A stretch of 64,000 bases of DNA from Candidatus Amulumruptor caecigallinarius (GCA_023665605.1 JAMPDP010000001.1:964302-1028301), one strand, 5' to 3'; shown: positions 6,772 to 16,183, numbered from the stretch's first letter. A program made the numbers and translations. The notes: a model not told the origin generated them from the sequence alone.

Positions 6772-9231
6772 ATGATATTTCCGGAGACGTTTGAACAGAA
6801 GATAGGGTTTGAGGCCGTGAGGCGGGCGGTGCGCACGCTGTGTGTGAGTGCTATCGGGGAGCGGTTGCTTGACGCGGCTGCCTTCACGGCCGACTATGCC
6901 ACAGTGGAGCGGATGCTCGCGCAGGTCGCCGAGATGACCGGCGTGGTGGCTTCCGGCAACGACATCCCGCTGGGCAACCTCAAGGACACGGCCTCGCTGC
7001 TGCGTGGCATCCGTGTGGCCGGGACGTGGCTCCCCGCCGCCGACCTGCTGCAAGTGTGGCGGTCGCTGGAAGCCGAGGCCGAGATAGCCGCCTTCTTCGC
7101 CGCGCGACGCAATGAGGAGGGGCGCAGCGAGCTGCCGCGCCTTGATGCCGTGGCCATCGGGCTCGCTCCCACCCCGGAGTGCTCGCGTGCGATAGCGCGC
7201 GTGATGGACCGCTACGGCAACATCCTTGACAATGCCTCGCCCGAGCTGGCCGAGATACGTCGCAATCTGGGTCGCCTCCAGGCGTCGATGGCCGGCATAA
7301 TGCGGCGCGTGATGGCGTCAGCGGTAAGCGCGGGGGTTATAGAGCCGGATGCCACGCCCGCGATGCGCGACGGGCGCCTGGTGATACCGGTGGCTCCGAT
7401 GCACAAGCGGCGGGTGCCGGGCATTGTGCATGACGAGAGTGCCACCGGCAAGACCGTCTACATAGAGCCTGCCGAGGTGGTGGAGGCCAACAACCGCATC
7501 CGCGAGCTGCAGAGCGACGAGCGCCGCGAAATCAACCGCATTCTGGTGGGAGTTGCCGACACCCTGCGCCCCCACATCCCCGCCATGCTTGACTCGCTTG
7601 ACATCATGGGGGAGCTGGACTACATCCACGCCAAGGCCCTCTATGCGCGCGAGACCGGTGGCGCGATGCCGACCCTGCACCCCGGACCCTGCCTGGAGTG
7701 GTATCATGCGTGCCACCCGGCGCTGCTGGAGAGCCTGCGCCGTCAGGGTCGCGAGGTGGTGCCACTTGACATCCGCCTCACTCCCGAGGCACGCATACTG
7801 GTGATCTCCGGCCCCAATGCGGGGGGCAAGTCGGTGGTGCTCAAAACCGTGGGGACTCTGCAATATATGATGCAGTGCGGGTTCCTGCCGCCGCTGTATG
7901 ACAACAGCCATGCCGGAGTGTTCACCGACATTATGATAGACATCGGCGACGACCAATCCATAGAGAATGACCTGAGCACCTACTCGTCACACCTGCGAAG
8001 CATGAAAGCTCTGGTGACCGGTGGTCGCCCGACTTCGCTGGTACTGGTGGACGAGATGGGTTCGGGCACCGACCCAACGATGGGCGGGGCCATAGCACAG
8101 GCCACGCTCCACGCCTTCAACGATGCCGGGATGTGGGGTATCATCACCACCCACTACCATAACATAAAGCAGTATGCCGAGGACACCCCCGGCCTGGTCA
8201 ACGGATCGATGCTCTATGACCGTCAGCAGATGGCTCCGACATTCCGCCTGTCGATAGGTAATCCGGGCAGCTCATTTGCCATGGAGATAGCGCGCAAGAC
8301 CGGTCTGCCTGCGGCGATCATCGCCGAGGCCGAGCAGATAGTGGGCAGCGACTACATCGACATGGACAAGTATCTGCTTGACATAGCCCGCGACAAGCGC
8401 TACTGGGAGAACAAACGACTGTCCATCAAGCAGAAAGAGAAGAAGCTGGACGCTACGCTTGAGCGCTACGAGAGCGAGGCCGAGACCCTGCGGCACAGCC
8501 GCAGGGAGATTCTGGACGAGGCACGCCGTCAGGCCGCCGACATCATCGGAGGGAGCAATGCCGCCATAGAGCGCGCCATCCATGAAATCCGGCGCACGCA
8601 AGCCGAGAAGGAGGCCACAGCCGAGGCACGCCGCGCCCTGGCTGACGAGAAGCGAAGGCTCGCCTCCGGGGCACTCCCCGACAGCAGCGTGGAGGTCCTG
8701 CGCAAGGCTCCGAAGAAGCGCAAAGGCTCCAAGACCGCCCAACAGGTTCCCGCCAAGCCGGAGGAACCGCTGCGTGAGGGTGACAATGTGCGGCTGGACG
8801 GGAGTCAGACCGTTGGGCGCGTTGTGCGCATCCATGGGAAGCAGGCGCTGGTGGAGTTCGGCCAGCTGAAGACCACCGTTGACATCAGCCGGTTGACGCG
8901 CACCATCGCCAAAGTGCATAGCGGAGCCGGCAAGGCATCGTTTGTGAGCGCGGGTACCACCGACAGCCAGCGTTCTCGACAGCTGAGCTTCAAGCAGGAG
9001 ATAGATGTGCGCGGTATGCGTGCCGACGAGGCCATTCAGGCCGTCACCTACTTCATAGACGATGCCATCCAGTTCTCGGCTCAGCGAGTGCGGATACTCC
9101 ACGGCACGGGTACCGGGGCATTGCGTCAGTGCATCCGCCAGTATCTCGACACCGTGCCGGGCGTGGAGGCTTATGCCGATGAGGATGTTCGCTTCGGGGG
9201 TGCCGGCATCACCGTGGTGACTCTGCGCTAA
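6772..9231 (+). CDS. mutS2: MutS2 family ATPase with C-terminal Smr domain
   Basis: 819 residues, typical length. In order: clamp and lever region (about 1-330), ATPase core with Walker A GPNAGGKS (347-354) and Walker B LVLVDEMGSGTDP (about 420-432), a long charged coiled coil (about 520-640), a KOW-like linker, and the Smr domain (about 743-819) with IDVRGMRADEA and HGTGTGALR. MutS2 proteins act on branched DNA or collided ribosomes in other bacteria rather than in mismatch repair; which role applies here is unknown. It follows the toxin gene by 3 bases. Confidence 0.96.
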   Translation: MIFPETFEQKIGFEAVRRAVRTLCVSAIGERLLDAAAFTADYATVERMLAQVAEMTGVVASGNDIPLGNLKDTASLLRGIRVAGTWLPAADLLQVWRSLEAEAEIAAFFAARRNEEGRSELPRLDAVAIGLAPTPECSRAIARVMDRYGNILDNASPELAEIRRNLGRLQASMAGIMRRVMASAVSAGVIEPDATPAMRDGRLVIPVAPMHKRRVPGIVHDESATGKTVYIEPAEVVEANNRIRELQSDERREINRILVGVADTLRPHIPAMLDSLDIMGELDYIHAKALYARETGGAMPTLHPGPCLEWYHACHPALLESLRRQGREVVPLDIRLTPEARILVISGPNAGGKSVVLKTVGTLQYMMQCGFLPPLYDNSHAGVFTDIMIDIGDDQSIENDLSTYSSHLRSMKALVTGGRPTSLVLVDEMGSGTDPTMGGAIAQATLHAFNDAGMWGIITTHYHNIKQYAEDTPGLVNGSMLYDRQQMAPTFRLSIGNPGSSFAMEIARKTGLPAAIIAEAEQIVGSDYIDMDKYLLDIARDKRYWENKRLSIKQKEKKLDATLERYESEAETLRHSRREILDEARRQAADIIGGSNAAIERAIHEIRRTQAEKEATAEARRALADEKRRLASGALPDSSVEVLRKAPKKRKGSKTAQQVPAKPEEPLREGDNVRLDGSQTVGRVVRIHGKQALVEFGQLKTTVDISRLTRTIAKVHSGAGKASFVSAGTTDSQRSRQLSFKQEIDVRGMRADEAIQAVTYFIDDAIQFSAQRVRILHGTGTGALRQCIRQYLDTVPGVEAYADEDVRFGGAGITVVTLR

Positions 9232-9296
9232 AGGCTGCCTATCAGCCGCTTGTCGCTGACACGGCAGATAAAAAATGGTGCGGGGCAAGCAAAAAG

Positions 9297-9328
9297 TTTG
9301 CGAGTGTGTCGGGAAACCATTAACTTTG
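9297..9328 (+). promoter_or_regulatory. rpmH promoter
   Basis: TTTG (9297-9300), 20-base spacer, TAACTTTG (9321-9328): a complete match to the Bacteroidales -33/-7 consensus, 46 bases before the rpmH start. Confidence 0.85.
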
Positions 9329-9374
9329 CACCTCAAAACGTCTAAATCAATCCACACAACAATATCTATCGGCA

Positions 9375-9530
9375 ATGAAACGCACATTTCAACCCTCCAA
9401 CCGCAAGCGCGTCAACAAGCACGGCTTCCGCAGCCGCATGGCCACTGCTGACGGCCGCAAGGTGCTGGCACGTCGTCGCGCCAAGGGTCGTCTGCGCCTC
9501 TCTGTAAGCTCCAGCATCGCGAGCAAGTAA
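9375..9530 (+). CDS. rpmH: 50S ribosomal protein L34
   Basis: 51 residues, highly basic, starting [20 protein letters not shown] and continuing [19 protein letters not shown], the diagnostic L34 sequence. It is a structural protein of the large ribosomal subunit. As usual outside the rpmH-rnpA type of locus, no rnpA follows. It has its own consensus promoter. A GC-rich inverted stretch around 9566-9600 may end the transcript. Confidence 0.98.
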   Translation: MKRTFQPSNRKRVNKHGFRSRMATADGRKVLARRRAKGRLRLSVSSSIASK

Positions 9531-9652
9531 GCGGGAGGCCGGCCCTGACCCGCAGCCCTGCCGCACCCCCGTGAGCGTTCACGGCGGGGGCGGCGGGGCT
9601 GCGTCGTGACGGGGAGGGAGAGCGAAGGAGCGATGTCGCGGCGCGGGAGACG

Positions 9653-9797
9653 GTAAATCGAGGGTGTTGCAAAACCATCGGCTTGTAGGGATGCACCGTG
9701 GTGCATCCGGCGCAACAATCTGTAAATCAGCGGATGCACCACGGTGCATCCCTACAAATTGACGGAAATTGCCGGTTTTGCAACACCCTCGATTTAC
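9653..9797. repeat. Type B intergenic element, complete copy (B1)
   Basis: Bounded by a perfect 24-bp inverted repeat (9653-9676 against 9774-9797) that contains AGGGTGTTGCAAAACC. Inside are two copies of a palindrome, GGATGCACC(A/G)(C/T)GGTGCATCC-like, in opposite order around a CAACAATCTGTAAATCAG centre. The core 9660-9790 matches the reverse complement of the element at 42826-42956 at all but about two positions. No protein is encoded. Confidence 0.9.
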
Positions 9798-9985
9798 ATC
9801 CCCCGGCCCACAAAAGAAGATTTTCCTCACGGAGCGCCGCAGGCGCGTGGATGTGCAGAAACCCCGGGTGGAGCAAAGCGGAACCCGGGGCCATTCCCAA
9901 TAGGCGAAGATGCTTCGCAGAAGCGTTTTGTGCAAAAAAATCACAGGTCGTGCGAAGTTACGGGTTCAGCCGCCCCGCCACGTTG
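9798..9985. other. Hairpin-rich intergenic stretch before the candidate RNA
   Basis: Contains CCCCGGGT/ACCCGGGG arms around a 13-base loop and a GCGAAG-ATG-CTTCGC stem. Near the end GTGCGAAGTTAC is an imperfect inverted match to GTAACTTTGCAC at 9985-9996. No coding frame looks real. Confidence 0.5.
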
Positions 9986-10410
9986 TAACTTTGCACACGA
10001 AGGCATAGGGATAGGCTCGGGTGCCAATCCGGAAAAAGTCTTCAGCGCAGCCGCAAGAGAGCAGCCGCGCCACTCAATAGCCCGAAATTTGGCCCCTGTG
10101 GGCACATAGTTCTTTGACATACTTCCATCCCCACCCCGACGGAACGCAAAACTCAGAGCGCCTTTTCCTCCTTTCCGCGCCCTGCGATGGCGGAGCGGCA
10201 ACGTTGCCTGTCCACGTACCGCTTCTGCAAAAATTTCACACGCCATCCACAGATGGCACCCTCAGCGATCTCCGTCAACCGCCACACAGCGCCTTGGGTT
10301 GCCACCTCGGGCTGTGCAGCGGTGAGCATCAGCGCGTGCCGAGCTCCAACACTCCAGCACGAACGTCCCGTATGCCGGCGCCCCAGGCCACGCCGACATA
10401 CGGGACGTTC
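9986..10410 (+). ncRNA. Possible structured non-coding RNA with promoter and terminal hairpin
   Basis: A -7 element TAACTTTG (9986-9993) opens a stretch of about 400 bases with no convincing frame on either strand, and the stretch closes with a very strong hairpin at 10361-10410 (20-base arms beginning GAACGTCCCGTATG, one mismatch, 10-base loop) followed by CTGTTTCT. Promoter, length and terminator-like end fit a stand-alone RNA. I compared it by eye with RNase P RNA, tmRNA and SRP RNA core motifs and saw none of them. There is no -33 TTTG at the correct spacing, so this is a candidate only. Confidence 0.35.
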
Positions 10411-10503
10411 CTGTTTCTACCCACACCAAACATATACCGACAAAGCCCACCGACCGCTACACGTCTTCGCGTCTACGAATGTGAATGTGTCGGTGTGCTG
10501 CAA

Positions 10504-10542
10504 AAAACTCGGCGGGGCTGACCGCGATGGTCAGCCCCGCCG
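10504..10542 (-). terminator. Intrinsic terminator of the ferredoxin gene
   Basis: Perfect 14-bp stem (CGGCGGGGCTGACC / GGTCAGCCCCGCCG) with a 5-base loop, followed on the minus strand by a six-T run. It starts 25 bases after the ferredoxin stop. Confidence 0.9.
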
Positions 10543-10566
10543 TTTGGGGGGGATATTGCCGGGAGA

Positions 10567-10737
10567 TTACTCGCCGGGGATGATGGCCTCGCTGGGGCAA
10601 ACCTCGGCGCAGCTGCCGCAGTCGATGCAGGTGTCGGGGTCGATGTGGTAGATGTCGCCCTCAGAGATGGCGCCAACGGGACAAACGGGCAGGCAGGTGC
10701 CGCAAGCAACGCATGAGTCAGTGATTACGTATGCCAT
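10567..10737 (-). CDS. 2[4Fe-4S] ferredoxin
   Basis: 56 residues. Two CxxCxxCxxxC clusters are complete: Cys9, 12, 15, 19 in CVACGTCLPVCP and Cys37, 40, 43, 47 in CIDCGSCAEVCP. This is the clostridial-type bacterial ferredoxin, a soluble low-potential electron carrier for enzymes such as pyruvate:ferredoxin oxidoreductase. It is monocistronic, with a -7 element upstream and a strong terminator downstream. Confidence 0.97.
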   Translation of the reverse strand: MAYVITDSCVACGTCLPVCPVGAISEGDIYHIDPDTCIDCGSCAEVCPSEAIIPGE

Positions 10738-10834
10738 GGTGTTGTGTGTTTAGAGGATTGTTATGATGTTTCGTTCTGTTACTTATGAGCGTCCGTTGGC
10801 GCGGTGGCGTCTGAGATACTCACTAATGATGATG

Positions 10835-10842
10835 CAAAGATA
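10835..10842 (-). promoter_or_regulatory. -7 element of the ferredoxin gene
   Basis: TATCTTTG on the minus strand, 98 bases before the ferredoxin start. A CTTG lies 18 bases upstream, a poor -33. Confidence 0.55.
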
Positions 10843-10922
10843 TGAACTTTTGCCCACACACAAGAGTTTTTCAGGCAAAAAATTCAAAAATTACCTTTCA
10901 TCTCACTAACAAATACCCATTT

Positions 10923-12023
10923 TTAGTTAGCGGGCTTGTCGGATCCGTCGGGCTGGTCGGACTTTGTCGGTGTGGCGGTGTCGGCTACCATTTCGGTCTG
11001 CGCGGGGGCCATGTGGTTGAAGCCCTGGGCGCGGAGGGTGATTTCGGCGCCGTCGCGTGTGACCATGGCGCAGCCGAGGTCCTCCTTGGTGATGTGGCCT
11101 ATCACTTTCACGCCGGGAATATCCTTGACGGTGTCGTGGGCGGTGAGGGGCACGGTGAAGAGCAGTTCATAATCCTCACCGCCGTTGAGGGCGGCTGTGA
11201 CGAGGTTCATGCCCAACTCTTCGGCCATGACGGCTGTCTGGTAGTCAATGGGTATGCGGTCTTCATAGATGCGGCACCCGGTGTGTGAGGCCTTGCAGAT
11301 GTGGAGCAGCTCCGAGGAGAGCCCGTCAGAGATGTCCATCATGGCCGTTGGCTTGATGCCGGCCTTGCGGAGGGCTTCCACGATGTCGCGGCGTGCCTCC
11401 GGCTTGAGCTGTCGCTCCACCAGATACTCCTTGCCGGCAAAGTCGGGGGTGAAGTCCCGGGAGCCGGCGGAGGCCACCTTCTCGCGTTCGAGGAGCTGGA
11501 GACCCATGTAGGCCGCGCCGAGGTCACCGCTGACGCAGATGAGGTCTGTGTCCTTGGCTCCGTCGCGATACACCACCTCGCCCTCCTTGGCGTCGCCGAT
11601 GCAGGTGATGGAGATCACCAGTCCCTGATGTGAGGCTGTGGTGTCGCCGCCCACTATGTCCACGCCGTAGATTTCACCCGCCAGACGGATGCCGGCATAG
11701 ATGGCCTCGATGTGCTCCACGGTGAAGCGCTTGCTGATGCCGAGCGACACGGTAATCTGTCGTGGCGTGCCGTTCATGGCGTAGATGTCTGAGAAGTTGA
11801 CCACGGCGGCCTTGTAGCCCAAGTGCTTCAGAGGCACGTAGGTGAGGTCAAAGTGGACATTCTCCAGGAGCAGGTCGGTGGTGACGAGCACCTGTGTGTC
11901 GGGGTAGGTGAGCACGGCGGCATCGTCCCCCACACCGCGGCGGGTGGAGGCGTTGGTCAGAGGGAGTTTGTCGGTGAGCCGGTCAATGAGGCCGAACTCA
12001 CCGAGTTGTGAGATTTCTGTCAT
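10923..12023 (-). CDS. thiL: Thiamine-monophosphate kinase
   Basis: 366 residues. It phosphorylates thiamine monophosphate to thiamine diphosphate with ATP, in the cytoplasm. The family is recognised from RRGVGDDAAVL (28-38), the metal-binding VTTDLLLENVHFD, the VNFSDIYAMNGTP motif, DIVGGDTTAS and MDISDGLSSEL near residue 225. The C-terminal tail (about 345-366) is a low-complexity Thr/Asp/Lys extension beyond the usual fold. It is last in a minus-strand series sppA-lpxK-PNP-thiL, separated from PNP by a type A repeat. Confidence 0.95.
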   Translation of the reverse strand: MTEISQLGEFGLIDRLTDKLPLTNASTRRGVGDDAAVLTYPDTQVLVTTDLLLENVHFDLTYVPLKHLGYKAAVVNFSDIYAMNGTPRQITVSLGISKRFTVEHIEAIYAGIRLAGEIYGVDIVGGDTTASHQGLVISITCIGDAKEGEVVYRDGAKDTDLICVSGDLGAAYMGLQLLEREKVASAGSRDFTPDFAGKEYLVERQLKPEARRDIVEALRKAGIKPTAMMDISDGLSSELLHICKASHTGCRIYEDRIPIDYQTAVMAEELGMNLVTAALNGGEDYELLFTVPLTAHDTVKDIPGVKVIGHITKEDLGCAMVTRDGAEITLRAQGFNHMAPAQTEMVADTATPTKSDQPDGSDKPAN

Positions 12024-12065
12024 ATCGGCGCTTGTAAGTATCTGAAAGGGGCGAAGTCATAGGGA

Positions 12066-12234
12066 TTTTGTAGAACCTACTGATGGCGGAGATGATGTTG
12101 TAAATCGGCGTCCTGCGGACGCCCTATGGTGTGCTGACTATGACCCCGGATGCCTGCGCTAACGCTCCGGCTTCCGGGGCTACGGGTAAATCAGCGTCCT
12201 GCGGACGCTCATCAGGAGGTTGTGCAACACCCTC
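12066..12234. repeat. Type A intergenic element (copy A2)
   Basis: Starts TTTTGTAGAACCTACTGATG, a decayed left terminus, then the GCGTCC-TGC-GGACGC stem, the CCCCGGATGCC / GGCTTCCGGGG hairpin, a second GCGTCC stem, and ends GGAGGTTGTGCAACACCCTC. It fills most of the gap between PNP and thiL. Confidence 0.85.
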
Positions 12235-12259
12235 GTGTATGTAAAACGATAGGAGAGCG

Positions 12260-13081
12260 TTAGAGGCTTGGCATCATGCCGCGGATGAGCGAGAGCATCA
12301 CCGGCTGTGCGTTGACGGCAGCCTGCTGCACCTCCTCGTGGGTGGGCACCTGGGTGATGTCCTTGCCGCCGAGGTCGGTGATGACTGACAGGCCGAAGAC
12401 GCGCATCCCCGAGTGGACGGCTACGATGACCTCGGGCACGGTGGACATGCCCACGGCATCGCCGCCTATCACGCGGAAGTACTCATACTCGGCGGGGGTC
12501 TCGAATGTGGGACCGGTGGTGCCCACATACACGCCGTGCATCAGTCGTATATCTTTCTTGAGGGCCACCTCGTCGGCCAGGGCTATGAGCTTCTTGGAGT
12601 AAGCCTCGGTCATGGCGGGGAAGCGGACGCCGAGCTCGGGATAGTTGTGACCGCGCAGGGGGTTCTCGGGGAACAGGTTGATGTGGTCGGTGATGACCAT
12701 GACATCGCCCACCTTGAACTCCTTGTTCATGCCTCCGGCGGCGTTGCTCACGATGAGGGTCTTCACGCCGAGGGCCTTGAATACGCGCACGGGGAAGGTG
12801 ACGGTCTTCATGTCGTACCCTTCGTAATAGTGGAAGCGGCCCTGCATGGCTATGACGCGGCGTCCGGCGAAAGTGCCAAAGATGAGGTTGCCGGCGTGCC
12901 CCTCAACGGTGCTTTGGGGGAACGCGGGGATGTCGGCGTAGTGGAATGTCTGCTTGTCTTCGATATAGTCCACGAGTGAGCCAAGGCCGGAGCCGAGGAT
13001 GATGGCTGTGTCGGGCATGGTACCGCGCACGTGTGCGCAGAGGTAGTCGGCGGTCTGCTTGATCTGGTCTAACATATTCAT
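12260..13081 (-). CDS. punA: Purine nucleoside phosphorylase
   Basis: 273 residues from the ATG at 13081 (MNMLDQIKQTAD); the frame runs further upstream but that part is Ser/Pro-rich, overlaps no known domain and reaches lpxK, so I exclude it. The enzyme cleaves inosine and guanosine with phosphate in purine salvage. Family motifs: TAIILGSGLGSL near the N-terminus (phosphate loop), GRFHYYEGY, LIVSNAAGGMN and GDAVGMSTVPEVIVA, with a base-binding region near TDLGGKD. It is the trimeric, oxopurine-specific type by these motifs. Confidence 0.95.
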   Translation of the reverse strand: MNMLDQIKQTADYLCAHVRGTMPDTAIILGSGLGSLVDYIEDKQTFHYADIPAFPQSTVEGHAGNLIFGTFAGRRVIAMQGRFHYYEGYDMKTVTFPVRVFKALGVKTLIVSNAAGGMNKEFKVGDVMVITDHINLFPENPLRGHNYPELGVRFPAMTEAYSKKLIALADEVALKKDIRLMHGVYVGTTGPTFETPAEYEYFRVIGGDAVGMSTVPEVIVAVHSGMRVFGLSVITDLGGKDITQVPTHEEVQQAAVNAQPVMLSLIRGMMPSL

Positions 13082-13187
13082 GGTGTGGCAGGTGGGGTGT
13101 GTGGCCCCTATGGAATTAGTGTGGTTAAGAATATTAAGGCGTTTGAGGGGGAGAAAGTTTGATTTGGGGGAGGGAGGGAGTGCCGGG

Positions 13188-14288
13188 TCAGGTGGGGCGG
13201 CCGAGGCGGATGTTGCGGAGCTGCTGGTTGACGGCTTTGTCAAATTCCTCCTCGCACTGGGGCATGAACTCTACCTTGATGGGGAGGTAGAAGATGCTCC
13301 CCTTGAGCTTGTGTGGGAAGTAGGGGTTGTTGGCCAGGCGCACGGAGTCTTTCTCGGTGGTGACGATGAACTTACGCTGTCCCGGCATCTCCTCGAAGCG
13401 TCGCTGAATCAGGGCCATATCGCTCTGCGTGAAGGCGTGGTGGTCGGGGAAGCGGAGCACTTTCACCTTCGCCTTGAAGCCTTTGAGGTGGCGTGCGAAC
13501 GGCTTGGGGTTGGCCACGCCGGTGACCATGAGGATGGAGTCGTTGGGAGTGAGCCAGTCCAGAGCCGGAATGTAGGTGACGCTCTCGGGGAACACGCTCA
13601 CCAGGTGGCCATAGGCGTACTTCGAGAAGAACAGCTTCTGGTAGGGGAACAGGTTGAGGTTCTCCTTGAAGAGGCGGAAGTCCATAGGCTTCATTTGGTC
13701 AAGGCACTTTGTGACCACCACCATGTCAGCTCGGTTGATGGCCGACATGGGTTCGCGGAGGCGCCCCAGTGGAAGCATCTTGTCGACGAAAGCCGGTCGG
13801 CCGAACTCGGTGAGCACCACCGAGAGCGCCGGCTTGACGTAGCGGTGCTGGAAGGCATCGTCGAGAATGATGAGGTTGAGGTCCTTGTTAATCTCGCGCA
13901 TCTGGCGTATGCCCTTGACGCGGTCCTCGCACACGGCTATGGTGATGTCCTCGCCATACTTCTGATAAATCTGGTAGCTCTCGTCGCCGATATCCTCGGG
14001 GCGCGAGCGGCGGGTGGCCAGCACGAAACCGCGGGTGCGCCGCTTGTATCCGCGCGAGAGCACCCCGACATTATAGTTAAAGCGGAGGGCCTCGATGAGG
14101 TACTCCGTGTGGGGAGTCTTGCCGGTGCCCCCCACGGCGATGTTGCCCACCACCACCACCGGTATGTCAAACTCATGCTGCTTGAGGATGCCCATGTTGA
14201 ACATCTTGTTGCGCAGAGCCATCACTCCGGCGTAGATGCGCGAGAGCGGATAGAGGAGCAGGCCTGTGAGGATGCGTGAGCGTGCCAA
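13188..14288 (-). CDS. lpxK: Tetraacyldisaccharide 4'-kinase
   Basis: 366 residues. LpxK phosphorylates the 4' position of the lipid A disaccharide precursor at the inner membrane. One N-terminal membrane helix (about 6-24) is followed by the P-loop GGTGKTP (53-59) in VVVVGNIAVGGTGKTP, then LSRGYKRRTRG and the LILDDAFQHR motif, all typical. It sits between sppA and purine nucleoside phosphorylase on the same strand with gaps of about 80-110 bases. Confidence 0.96.
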   Translation of the reverse strand: MARSRILTGLLLYPLSRIYAGVMALRNKMFNMGILKQHEFDIPVVVVGNIAVGGTGKTPHTEYLIEALRFNYNVGVLSRGYKRRTRGFVLATRRSRPEDIGDESYQIYQKYGEDITIAVCEDRVKGIRQMREINKDLNLIILDDAFQHRYVKPALSVVLTEFGRPAFVDKMLPLGRLREPMSAINRADMVVVTKCLDQMKPMDFRLFKENLNLFPYQKLFFSKYAYGHLVSVFPESVTYIPALDWLTPNDSILMVTGVANPKPFARHLKGFKAKVKVLRFPDHHAFTQSDMALIQRRFEEMPGQRKFIVTTEKDSVRLANNPYFPHKLKGSIFYLPIKVEFMPQCEEEFDKAVNQQLRNIRLGRPT

Positions 14289-14370
14289 TTGGGGTGGGGC
14301 AGGGGTATGATTATTGCAGAGAACCGTGGCTATGGTTATGGCGGAGGGAGTGGGATGCGCGGAGTGGGGG

Positions 14371-16161
14371 TTACTTTGGCTCGCCCATCTCCATGCGGGC
14401 CTGGAGCACAGACTGGCGCTGCATCAGCTCCACCTGCTGCCAAAGGGGGTAGGCGGCTCCGAGCTTGTGGCGCATGATCCGCTCCTCCATCGAGCCTGAC
14501 ATGGCGAGGATGTCGTAGAACCACCGGTTCTTCACCTCGGGATATGCGCGGATTTCGTCAGGCTTCATCTCCAGCTTTTCGGCCATCTCGGCAATAGCCT
14601 GATCGAGGCCGCCGAGCTTGTCAACGAGGCCTATGCGGCGGGCTGTGGCACCATCCCACACGCGGCCTTCGGCTATCTTCAGCACCGAGTCGAGGGGGAG
14701 CTTGCGGCCGTCGGCCACGCGCTTGGTGAAGAGGGCGTAGCCACGGTTCACATAGTTTTGCAGGGCAGCCTGCTGGCGGGGTGTCATCGGCTCAATCATT
14801 GAGGGGAGCTCACCCTCGGGGTTGGTGGAGACGGTGGCACTGTGCACGCCGAGCTTGTCGTTGACGAGAGTGGAAGCGTCAGGGAACATGCCGAATATTC
14901 CTATCGAGCCGGTGATGGTGAGGGGTTCGGCATAGATGCGGTCAGCGCAGCATGATATGTAGTAACCGCCGGAAGCGGCATAGTTGCTCATGGAGACGTA
15001 GAAGGGCTTGCCGGTGACGCTCTTGAACTGGCTCAGGGCCTCCCAAATCTGCTCCGAGGCGAAGGCCGAGCCACCGGGTGAGTTGACGCGGAGGATGAGG
15101 CCGGCCACGTCGTCATCCTGCATGAGTTCCTGGATCTGTGGCACGAGCTTCTCTGAGGAGATGCCCTTGTTGCCGGTGTCCACGATGTCGCCCTCGGCAT
15201 AGAGCACGGCGATGTGCTTTGCGCCCGGGGTGGGCATCTGCTTTGCGGCGTTGCTCATGGCGTATTCCGCCACGGAAATCAGGCGCGGCTCCTTCTCCTT
15301 ATCCTTAGAGGGGTTGAGGCCCGAGGCCTTGACAAGCACGCTGTCCATGTCGTGACGATAGAGAGCGCGGTCGATGACACGACTTGTGCGGAGGTAGTCC
15401 ACATCGCGGAACGCGCTGATGGAGTCGGCCCAGGCGTTGACTTGTGCGGTGGTGACGTGGCGCGCGTCGGCGATGGTCTTGGTCATGGCGCTCCACATCG
15501 AGCCGAGGAACGCCTCGGTCTGTTCGCGTGACGCCTCGCTCATATCCTCGCGGATGAAAGGCTCCACGGCGCTCTTGTAAGTGCCTACGCGCACCACGTT
15601 CATCTTCACGCCGAGCTTGTCAAGGAGCCCCTTGTAGTAGAGAGTGGTGGCGGAGAGGCCGTGTATGTCGACCATGCCGATGGGGTTGAGGAAGATGGAG
15701 TCGGCGGCAGAGGCTATGTAGTAGTCGCTCTGGTTGAAAGTATCGCCGTAGGCCATCACCCATTTGCCGCTCTCCTTGAAGCGGTTGATGGCGGTGATGA
15801 TGGCGTTGCACTGCGCGGCGCCTGTTGCGCCGGGGCCTGCTTCGATGAAGAGTCCCTCGATGTTGTCGTCGTCGGCAGCCATCTCGATGGCTTTCACCAC
15901 CTTTGAGAGTGTGACGGGGGCCTTGTAGTCAGAGCTGATGAGCTCGGCAAATCCGGGTGTGCCGGGGTCATGCTCGACGATGTCAGTGGCGGTGCTGAGG
16001 TGAAGCACCGAGTGCTTCTTGACCTCCAGACTTGACGAATTGCCGCTCATTGAGGCGGCGCTGACAGCCCCGATGAGCACGATGAGGCCGAGTGTGGCAA
16101 TGATGATGGTGACCCACAGGGCGGCCATCGAGCCAAGGAAACTTATGAAAAACTTGCGCAT
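14371..16161 (-). CDS. sppA: Signal peptide peptidase SppA, long (67K) type
   Basis: 596 residues with a single N-terminal membrane anchor (about 13-36), so the protease domains face the periplasm. SppA digests signal peptides left in the membrane. The long form carries two tandem S49 domains: the lysine general base is Lys196 in VGTYKSAVEPF and the serine nucleophile is Ser397 in NYAASGGYYIS, the same split arrangement as in Escherichia coli. It is transcribed away from nfeD-SPFH, another pair connected with membrane protein quality control. Confidence 0.96.
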   Translation of the reverse strand: MRKFFISFLGSMAALWVTIIIATLGLIVLIGAVSAASMSGNSSSLEVKKHSVLHLSTATDIVEHDPGTPGFAELISSDYKAPVTLSKVVKAIEMAADDDNIEGLFIEAGPGATGAAQCNAIITAINRFKESGKWVMAYGDTFNQSDYYIASAADSIFLNPIGMVDIHGLSATTLYYKGLLDKLGVKMNVVRVGTYKSAVEPFIREDMSEASREQTEAFLGSMWSAMTKTIADARHVTTAQVNAWADSISAFRDVDYLRTSRVIDRALYRHDMDSVLVKASGLNPSKDKEKEPRLISVAEYAMSNAAKQMPTPGAKHIAVLYAEGDIVDTGNKGISSEKLVPQIQELMQDDDVAGLILRVNSPGGSAFASEQIWEALSQFKSVTGKPFYVSMSNYAASGGYYISCCADRIYAEPLTITGSIGIFGMFPDASTLVNDKLGVHSATVSTNPEGELPSMIEPMTPRQQAALQNYVNRGYALFTKRVADGRKLPLDSVLKIAEGRVWDGATARRIGLVDKLGGLDQAIAEMAEKLEMKPDEIRAYPEVKNRWFYDILAMSGSMEERIMRHKLGAAYPLWQQVELMQRQSVLQARMEMGEPK

Positions 16162-16183
16162 AATGTGTCGGATGTTCCTCTCG

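Noticed and set aside
9531..10566. RNase P RNA, tmRNA, SRP RNA or tRNA in the ORF-poor stretch
   Set aside because: I looked for the RNase P core GAGGAAAGTCC, the tmRNA ends, the SRP tetraloop region and tRNA T-arm motifs on both strands and found none.
13082..13243. N-terminal extension of purine nucleoside phosphorylase
   Set aside because: 54 extra codons are Ser/Pro-rich and run into the lpxK coding region; the family starts at the MLDQIKQ region.
13059..14279. 406-codon plus-strand frame opposite lpxK
   Set aside because: lpxK has all its motifs on the minus strand; the opposite frame is a codon-bias shadow.
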